Assembly: GCA_045537495.1 (NCBI GenBank)
Contig: JAZSPN010000110.1
Coordinates: 1-8,315 of the forward strand
Direction: 5' to 3'
Source: UBA1425 sp045537495
GTDB lineage: Bacteria; Bacillota; Clostridia; Oscillospirales; Acutalibacteraceae
Length of the DNA: 8,315 nucleotides
Part shown: piece by piece, positions 4,201 to 8,315 of the stretch
Layout of the letters: each line of letters starts with the position of its first letter
Position numbering within the stretch: the first letter of the stretch is position 1
Notes under the pieces: generated by a model
The model's database searches: none
What the model was told of the DNA's origin: nothing
What the model saw: only the letters and a program-made list of their open reading frames with translations
Made by a program: the position numbers and the translations under genes

Positions 4201-6892
4201 TGATAACCAGGGTTTTCGACATAACGGATAACGCGGGACAGATGCCGACGTAAGTAATTTCGGCATAGCAGTAATTATCACAACCGCCCGTTTCACTTAC
4301 GAAGGTTGTGTCGTAGGAACCGCTTCCCGCCGTGCGAAGGCGCCATGCGGAATTTCCGCTTTCGGTGTTTACGAACAGCCCCTGACACTTTGCATAGTCA
4401 CTGCCTTTTTTCAGTCTTTCGGAAGCGTTTGCAAAATATTCCGAATTCACAGCGTCCGAGAGAGAAAGAATAAACAGTCTGTCTTCGGTCGAAGCACTGT
4501 CATACTCCGAATAACCGTCAACAGCCTTGTTATTAAGCGATGAAAGCTGTATCTCACTTTTTTCCGACGCTGTGAACGCTGTGTTATAAAAATCGTTATT
4601 CAGCCATTTACGGATATCACTTTGCATATAATTGTTGCAATAGATTTTATCTGCTGTACCCCTGTAGTATTCATTGTTGCGCTGATAAATCACATTGCTG
4701 TAAGGCTGCGAATCGATTATCGTTTCACACAGTAAAATTCCCTTTTCTCTGTCAATCATACGCCATTTTAACGGCTCATACTTAAACCAGTACACTTTAT
4801 CGGTAAGATAGCCGTTGTTAACCTGAAACGTGCCCGAAACTCCGTATGTATAATTCGTTCTGTATGAAGAGAACGTGACTGCACGGTACTTTTCTCCGTT
4901 ACGGGTTACATCGGCATACTTCATGTAGTCGCCGCTTTTCATGGTACCGTAGCCACCGCTTCCGCTGAAATAGCCGTAGGACGTCCACTGCAGCGAAAGA
5001 GAATTCAAATCCGCCAGCAGTTCACTGTCCGTCACCTCGGTTTGCGGATACATGCCGAGCGTGATAATTTCATCGAATTCACAAAAAACTTGTTTTAGCG
5101 ACAAAGAGTATGTATCACACAGCAATCGGTAATTTTCGTCGAGTAAAAAAATCTTTACAGAAAATTCTTCGGGCAAAGAATTTTTGTCGAATGTAAATAT
5201 TCTTTTAAAATCGATAATTCCGACAGATTCCTGCATACAGTCAAGCATCTGATGCGTTTTACTGTCATAGAGTGCAACAATAAGCTTCGCATTCTCATCA
5301 GCGGTAAAATCAATCGTCAACGTGAATCCTTCAATCGATGCTTTGGATATTTTCGAAGATCCGTACGGTTTTCCGTTACCGAAAATCAATGTTTTGCTGT
5401 CTTCATAATATGCTTTCGGTATGAAGCTTCCTTTCACAACACCGTTTTCGTCGGCGGTCACCTCATCAATGAAGCAAAGAGTGTTCTCCGTGAACTGATA
5501 GTTTTCCTCACAGTCACTGATGTTCAAAAGAACATATTTTTCCCGGGGATCACAGTTATCAAACGAGTATTCTACGCTCTCGATTTCCTCTTCTGTCGGT
5601 TCATCGGAAGATGTACCGTCATTCGGATCCTCATCAACGCGTGTTGTCAAATCGAGCTTTATCGCGGGACAAATTCCCATAGACGTATTATAAGTAGCAC
5701 AGGCAGCATAGTACTCGCCCTTATCGCTGACACCGATTGCGTTGTACGAATTAGATCCCGCCGTACGAAGTCGCCAGTAATGATAGGAAGTGTTTACATT
5801 GCCGATCAGGCCCTGACACTTTGCGTAGTCGGTACCGCCCTGTTTCTTTGCACTGTTGTCAGCGAAATATTTCGTGTCAGAAGCTTCACTGTTTGACAAA
5901 AGGAATATCCTGTCATCCGTTGAGGGGCTGTCATACTTCGAATATCCGTCAATCGCGCTGTTATCAAGCGTTGCAACCGTTACAAACCTTTTTTCCGTCG
6001 TTGTGAATGCCGTGTTATAAAAATCATCGTTCAGCCACTCACGGATATCGCTCTGTGCATAATTATTACAAATCGCGGTATATTCGGTATCCTTATAGTT
6101 TTCACTGCCGTTTTTGTAAATCGTGTTGTTGAAGGGCTGTGAGTCAATGATGCTTGAAGTCATCGCAAGTCCCTCTTCAGCACTGAGCACCGTCCACTTC
6201 AACGGATCGTATCTGAACCAGTATACTTCATCGGTATAGTATTTCGTGTCCTTCTGATATGTGCCCGTTGTTCCGTATGTATAATTCGGTCTGTACGATG
6301 AAAATGTGACTGCACGGTATTTTTCTCCGTAATAATCTATATCGGCATATTTCATGTAGTCGCTCTGTACCATTGTACCGAATCTTCCCTCGCCGATATA
6401 GTAGCCATAGGATATCCACTGCAACGAAAGAGAATTAAGCTCGGCAAGAAGATTCGCATCCGTTATTTTTGTTTGCGGATATGAGCCGAAAAAGATATAT
6501 TCTCCGTCCTGATAAAGTCCGCGTTCAACCCTTTCGGAATACGCCTCGCAAAGGGCTTTGTTGTTGCCGTCAAGCAAAAACGCTTTAACCACAAATTCTT
6601 TCGGAAGGCACACATCAAAATCCACCGTACTTTTTGTTTTCGATGTGTATACCTCGGAAACTTCGACATCAAACATTTTATCCGTTTCGTCATCGTAGAG
6701 CGCAACAACAAGCTTGGCACTCTCAGATACCTTGTACGTGACAATTGCCCGGTAGTTTCTGAACTCGATATCCGAAATTACACTTTCTGCCGTCACCGTT
6801 TCACTCTCGGCAAAAACCGCAAACGGAAATACACCGAGGGAAAGCACTAATATAAGAATTAAAGACACAAGTTTTCTCACTGCATATTTCAT
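1256..6892 (-). CDS. Giant secreted repeat protein: three DUF6273-like units, Big_2, four InlB B-repeats, Big_3-like domain, hydrophobic tail
   Basis: The product has 1878 residues. Residues 1-28 form a signal peptide (K2, R6, K7, then a leucine-rich core; likely cut after AVFA). Three composite units follow at about 38-505, 516-978 and 987-1452. Each has a beta-rich module ending FLLD(G/E)N..LC..YS, a DUF6273-like domain (130-415, 608-890, 1080-1364) with GYYxG, DYMKYAD, YWFKYEPLKW, SDIREWLN, W-x-L-R-[TS]-A-G and GI[CR]PA, and an EYSF...FIDEVT...IPK module. Then come a Big_2 Ig-like domain (about 1458-1534), four repeats of the Listeria-Bacteroides/InlB B type (1539-1781, each GY.F.GW...MP...F.ALW), a Big_3-like domain (1782-1860), and the tail WWQWIIVILLFGWIWY (1863-1878). 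There is no LPxTG motif and no catalytic motif I can name. The start is fixed by GGGGAGG 7 nt upstream. Its own promoter and terminator make it monocistronic. Likely exported and cell-surface associated, perhaps an adhesin with three heads on an Ig-like stalk; that role is inference. Confidence 0.95.
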   Translation of the reverse strand: MKYAVRKLVSLILILVLSLGVFPFAVFAESETVTAESVISDIEFRNYRAIVTYKVSESAKLVVALYDDETDKMFDVEVSEVYTSKTKSTVDFDVCLPKEFVVKAFLLDGNNKALCEAYSERVERGLYQDGEYIFFGSYPQTKITDANLLAELNSLSLQWISYGYYIGEGRFGTMVQSDYMKYADIDYYGEKYRAVTFSSYRPNYTYGTTGTYQKDTKYYTDEVYWFRYDPLKWTVLSAEEGLAMTSSIIDSQPFNNTIYKNGSENYKDTEYTAICNNYAQSDIREWLNDDFYNTAFTTTEKRFVTVATLDNSAIDGYSKYDSPSTDDRIFLLSNSEASDTKYFADNSAKKQGGTDYAKCQGLIGNVNTSYHYWRLRTAGSNSYNAIGVSDKGEYYAACATYNTSMGICPAIKLDLTTRVDEDPNDGTSSDEPTEEEIESVEYSFDNCDPREKYVLLNISDCEENYQFTENTLCFIDEVTADENGVVKGSFIPKAYYEDSKTLIFGNGKPYGSSKISKASIEGFTLTIDFTADENAKLIVALYDSKTHQMLDCMQESVGIIDFKRIFTFDKNSLPEEFSVKIFLLDENYRLLCDTYSLSLKQVFCEFDEIITLGMYPQTEVTDSELLADLNSLSLQWTSYGYFSGSGGYGTMKSGDYMKYADVTRNGEKYRAVTFSSYRTNYTYGVSGTFQVNNGYLTDKVYWFKYEPLKWRMIDREKGILLCETIIDSQPYSNVIYQRNNEYYRGTADKIYCNNYMQSDIRKWLNNDFYNTAFTASEKSEIQLSSLNNKAVDGYSEYDSASTEDRLFILSLSDAVNSEYFANASERLKKGSDYAKCQGLFVNTESGNSAWRLRTAGSGSYDTTFVSETGGCDNYCYAEITYVGICPALSVMSKTLVITDTSFENANESDEEMEYSFENCTPDKKYILMNVLSYTEGESVSVNDIYFIDEVTSDEKGTVSGRFLPKTYSKNSKILLFGDSEHREYKVPKLITATCQNGTATVSFTVVKNANIVVAVYDVATNKMLECKVESVSTNDTAKTFTFNSELPEVFWLKAFLLDENNRALCDSYSTIIGQGNTEKVEAVKLGSYPQGEVKDEALLEELNSLRLEWISYGYYSGNNNLGSMTQSDYMKYADVTYNGEKYRAVTFSSCRPYITFATPNGRNSYQTGNGYFTGRVYWFKYEPLKWIVVDSDKGLVLCETIIDSQAYNNTIYENMSEFYKDSDYTVFCNNYANSDIREWLNNDFYNTAFTASDKEYIALANLTTTAPDGYSKYDSEPTEDKVFLLSGNEVLKYTYFPEKESLRAKATDYATCQGLDRYDGRAAWYLRSAGSNSRAVNYVNHFGTLYTTQTYHIDYGIRPAILLNLEMGDLWSALEDKEPIGETAKKIEYSFNNGYPNEKYILMNVNGYSGEFVLSEENLQYIDEVTTDENGTVSGSLIPKTYREDSVTEIFGDYRTCRIVISNPPKEMEMGTAVRLDVEVKHGVGGEKIMFSSSDDSVLVVDENGNVTATGNGKATVTVTVADTDVKSELEITVLPPYFTVTWIIDDKETIMNVREGGKISEPSNPTKTGYSFAGWDKEIPPAMPSENLTFTALWTVNSYEVVWVVDGVETKESYKYGSVINAPETPARIGYTFAGWDKEIPATMPSKPLTFTALWTINSYVITWRIDLVEIKYTYQYGEEVAVLADPKKEGYTFIGWNGGVPVTMPAENIMISAVWEVNSYDVIWVVDGEETKQTYRFGEKIMPPEISVREGYAFLGWNETVPDKMPAKNMRFTALFGENVPTAVRISKMPSKTEYNYKLDDIDISGIELELTYSDGTKKIVKDTSEMKVFDYSKEKRGEQTVTVEYEGLKVNYKVNVKYTWWQWIIVILLFGWIWY
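1550..2278 (-). repeat. Four tandem InlB B-type (Listeria-Bacteroides) repeats
   Basis: Residues 1539-1781 form four consecutive copies of 60-61 residues (nucleotides 2099-2278, 1916-2098, 1733-1915, 1550-1732). Each follows the pattern [VI].W..D..E......G.........GY.F.GW.......MP........[AL]. Copies 1 and 2 share TFTALW and FAGWDKEIP. Copy 3 is the most divergent (WRIDLVE, GGVPVTMP). Such repeats are beta-grasp-like stalk modules common in surface proteins of gut Firmicutes and Listeria internalins. Confidence 0.93.
2537..3934 (-). repeat. Internal composite repeat unit C (residues about 987-1452)
   Basis: Third copy, offset by about 473 residues from unit B. Landmarks are DYMKYAD at 1128-1134, CNNY at 1228-1231, ATCQGL at 1310-1315, WYLRSAG at 1324-1330, GIRPA at 1356-1360 and EYSFNNG at 1388-1394. 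It differs from A and B at coordinated positions: R instead of C in GIxPA, G instead of C after EYSFNN, and WYLRSAG instead of WRLRTAG. Confidence 0.88.
3959..5347 (-). repeat. Internal composite repeat unit B (residues about 516-978)
   Basis: Second copy of the same unit, offset by about 477 residues from unit A. Landmarks are DYMKYAD at 655-661, CNNY at 752-755, AKCQGL at 834-839, WRLRTAG at 850-856, GICPA at 883-887 and EYSFENC at 913-919. It shares with unit A the cysteines in GICPA and at the end of the EYSF motif. Confidence 0.88.
5378..6781 (-). repeat. Internal composite repeat unit A (residues about 38-505)
   Basis: First copy of the beta-module + DUF6273-like + EYSF unit. Landmarks are DYMKYAD at 178-184, CNNY at 275-278, SDIREWLN at 281-288, AKCQGL at 357-362, WRLRTAG at 373-379, GICPA at 406-410 and EYSFDNC at 441-447. 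A serine/glutamate-rich linker (about 416-437) joins the DUF6273-like domain to the EYSF module. Confidence 0.88.
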
Positions 6893-6899
6893 ATTTAAT

Positions 6900-6906
6900 C
6901 CTCCCC
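6900..6906 (-). promoter_or_regulatory. Strong ribosome binding site of the giant surface-protein gene
   Basis: The minus strand reads GGGGAGG, separated by 7 nt (ATTAAAT) from the ATG at 6892. It fixes the start codon and predicts efficient translation. Confidence 0.9.
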
Positions 6907-6927
6907 GGAATATAATTCTCCAGTTAA

Positions 6928-6955
6928 ATTATAACAGAAATTTCCGCTTGTTCAA
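6928..6955 (-). promoter_or_regulatory. Extended -10 promoter of the giant surface-protein gene
   Basis: On the minus strand the -35 box is TTGAAC (6950-6955) and the -10 box is TATAAT (6928-6933), with a 16-nt spacer. A TGT directly upstream of the -10 box gives the extended TGnTATAAT form. The predicted start near 6921 leaves a leader of about 29 nt containing the GGGGAGG site. It lies between the lysA terminator and the surface gene, so the latter is transcribed independently. Confidence 0.8.
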
Positions 6956-6997
6956 TAATTTTAATGAAATTTTAATATGCAATATAACTTTTTTAAC

Positions 6998-7032
6998 AAA
7001 AAAGTACGGCCTGCAATTAATACAAGCCGTAC
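6998..7032 (-). terminator. Intrinsic terminator of lysA
   Basis: The 7-bp stem GTACGGC (7004-7010) with GCCGTAC (7026-7032), extended by a further TG/CA pairing after a mismatch, is followed directly in the leftward transcript by six T (6998-7003). It starts 8 nt after the lysA stop codon. The T-run can itself pair with the A-run just downstream (CTTTTTT-AAC-AAAAAAG, 6988-7004), forming a second AT hairpin. Confidence 0.92.
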
Positions 7033-7040
7033 AGATTGAA

Positions 7041-8315
7041 TTATATATCGTTTCTTATGAGATCTTCGTAGGAATCGCCTTTTACGATGATTCTCGTCTT
7101 TCCGTCTTTTACCATTACAACGGGAGGTCTTCCGTTTCTGTTATAATTCGAAGCCATGGAGAAATTATACGCACCCGTCGAAAGAACGGCAAGGATATCG
7201 CCCGGAACAACGCTCTGAATCATAGCGTTTTCCTGGATAAGGTCACCGCTTTCACAGCATTTGCCCGCCACCGTGACACACATATTTTTCTCTTCGTTCG
7301 CTTTGTTTGCACACAAAATCTCATAGCTCGACTGATAAAGAATATATCTCGGATTATCGAACATTCCGCCGTCAATTGCAACGTATGTACGAACATCGGG
7401 TATCGTCTTTACACTGCCGACGGTATAAAGGGTAATACCTGCCGCACCGATTATCGATCTGCCCGGCTCAATAAAGATAAACGGACTGTCAAGACCGAGT
7501 TCTCTTGCATATTCCTTGACTTCTCCCGCCACGGTATTCATATACGCCGTAAATGCAGGAGGATTCTCCGAGGACAGATACTTGATTCCGAAGCCGCCGC
7601 CGAGATTGAGCTCTTTAAGCTGAACACCCGTTTCTTTCTTTACATGTGCCATGAAATCAAGCATTACCTTTGCCGCAAAAACAAACGGATCAATATCGAA
7701 TATCTGCGATCCGATATGGCAGTGAAGTCCCGTTATCGTTATGTTCTCGGTCGAGATTGCTTTCTTTACGGCTTCAATCGCCTCACCCGTCTGGATTGCG
7801 AATCCGAACTTCGAGTCAATCTGTCCCGTTTTTATAAATTCGTGAGTATGCGCTTCCACACCCGGCTTGATTCTGAGAAGAATATTCGCTTTTTTGCCCT
7901 TTTCCATGCAGATTTCATCGAGTCGCATAAGCTCTTCGATATTGTCAACAACTATTCTGCCCACCGAGTTTTCAACTGCCATGGTAAGCTCTTTTACCGA
8001 TTTGTTGTTGCCGTGGAAGCATATTCTGTCTGTCGGGAAGCCTGCACTGATTGCAGTATAAAGCTCACCGCCCGATACAACGTCAAGTCCCATGCCCTCT
8101 TCATTGCAGATACGGCACATCTCCTTGCAGCAGAATGCTTTGCTTGCATAAAGCACAAGACCGTTTTCGCCGTAATTCTCCTTCATTGAGCTGACGAAAG
8201 CTCTGCAATTATTTCTTACGGCATTCTCGTCAAGTACATAGACGGGAGTTCCGTACTCCTTTGCTATTTCCACGGTATCTGCACCGCCGATAGTCAAATG
8301 TCCGCTTGTATTGAT
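7041..8315 (-). CDS. lysA: Diaminopimelate decarboxylase, 5' end cut off by the window edge
   Basis: LysA is a PLP enzyme that decarboxylates meso-diaminopimelate to L-lysine, the last step of lysine synthesis; it acts in the cytoplasm as a dimer. Numbering from the right edge, K59 in YASKA (8139-8141) is the PLP Schiff-base lysine. HIGSQ (200-204) and GGGFG (239-243) hold the cofactor, EPGR (283-286) binds phosphate and substrate, CCESGD (353-358) supplies the active-site cysteine and glutamate to the partner subunit, and Y383 in GAYN completes the C-terminal site. The frame is open to the edge. A TTG at 8297 sits within GHLTIGG, a normal internal LysA motif, so it is not the start; roughly 10-15 residues should lie beyond the window. 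The C-terminus is complete (RNDI, TAA) and a terminator follows. Confidence 0.97.
   Translation of the reverse strand: MNTSGHLTIGGADTVEIAKEYGTPVYVLDENAVRNNCRAFVSSMKENYGENGLVLYASKAFCCKEMCRICNEEGMGLDVVSGGELYTAISAGFPTDRICFHGNNKSVKELTMAVENSVGRIVVDNIEELMRLDEICMEKGKKANILLRIKPGVEAHTHEFIKTGQIDSKFGFAIQTGEAIEAVKKAISTENITITGLHCHIGSQIFDIDPFVFAAKVMLDFMAHVKKETGVQLKELNLGGGFGIKYLSSENPPAFTAYMNTVAGEVKEYARELGLDSPFIFIEPGRSIIGAAGITLYTVGSVKTIPDVRTYVAIDGGMFDNPRYILYQSSYEILCANKANEEKNMCVTVAGKCCESGDLIQENAMIQSVVPGDILAVLSTGAYNFSMASNYNRNGRPPVVMVKDGKTRIIVKGDSYEDLIRNDI

Noticed and set aside
5678..5752. Diversity-generating retroelement target in the variable segment
   Set aside because: The segment lacks the run of AAC/AAT-type codons expected of a variable repeat, and neither a reverse transcriptase nor a template repeat is in the window.
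5252..5896. Plus-strand open frame of 214 codons inside the surface gene
   Set aside because: It lies fully opposite the repeat-protein gene, and its sequence is the complement of conserved repeat motifs with no family resemblance of its own.
6948..8189. Long plus-strand open frame (413 codons) opposite lysA
   Set aside because: It is an antisense shadow of the clearly functional lysA frame, shows no recognisable domain, crosses the lysA terminator and has no ribosome binding site.
8295..8297. TTG at 8297 as the lysA start codon
   Set aside because: The frame stays open to the window edge and the preceding residues (INTSGH) continue the usual LysA pattern GHLTIGG, so this leucine is internal.

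Overview
The window looks like chromosomal DNA of an anaerobic, low-to-mid GC Firmicute of class Clostridia, probably a gut Oscillospiraceae/Ruminococcaceae-like organism. This rests on the style of the RpoB N-terminus, the lysA sequence, and a very large secreted protein built from DUF6273-type, Big_2, InlB B-repeat and Big_3-like domains, a combination typical of gut Clostridia. The genus is inference; no rRNA or other marker is present to settle it.

Layout, left to right. (1) Positions 1-356, minus strand: the first 118 codons of rpoB, running off the left edge, with a full-consensus sigma-A promoter (533-561) and a leader of about 170 nt. (2) Positions 357-1209: mostly intergenic. It holds the rpoB promoter and leader, an unusual set of inverted and direct repeats (735-781), and two small overlapping plus-strand reading frames rich in cysteine (746-955, weak; 916-1188, supported by a good ribosome binding site). 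(3) Positions 1256-6892, minus strand: one giant gene for a 1878-residue secreted protein with its own extended -10 promoter, a strong Shine-Dalgarno and an intrinsic terminator, so it forms a single-gene transcription unit. (4) Positions 7041-8315, minus strand: lysA (diaminopimelate decarboxylase), cut off at its 5' end by the right edge and closed by a strong intrinsic terminator.

The giant protein is the centre of interest. After a signal peptide come three tandem copies (period about 475 residues) of a composite unit: a short beta-rich module, a DUF6273-like domain ending in W-x-L-R-[TS]-A-G ... G-I-[CR]-P-A, and a short 'EYSF...FIDEVT...IPK' module. These are followed by a Big_2 domain, four InlB-type repeats of about 61 residues, a Big_3-like domain, and a hydrophobic tryptophan-rich tail that ends the protein with no charged residues after it. 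It reads as a multi-headed, stalk-mounted surface protein, perhaps an adhesin; no ligand can be named from the sequence.

The housekeeping genes on either side (RNA polymerase beta subunit, lysine/peptidoglycan precursor synthesis) have no evident functional link to it. Each transcription unit appears independent. No RNA genes, CRISPR arrays, insertion sequences, integrases or reverse transcriptases were seen.
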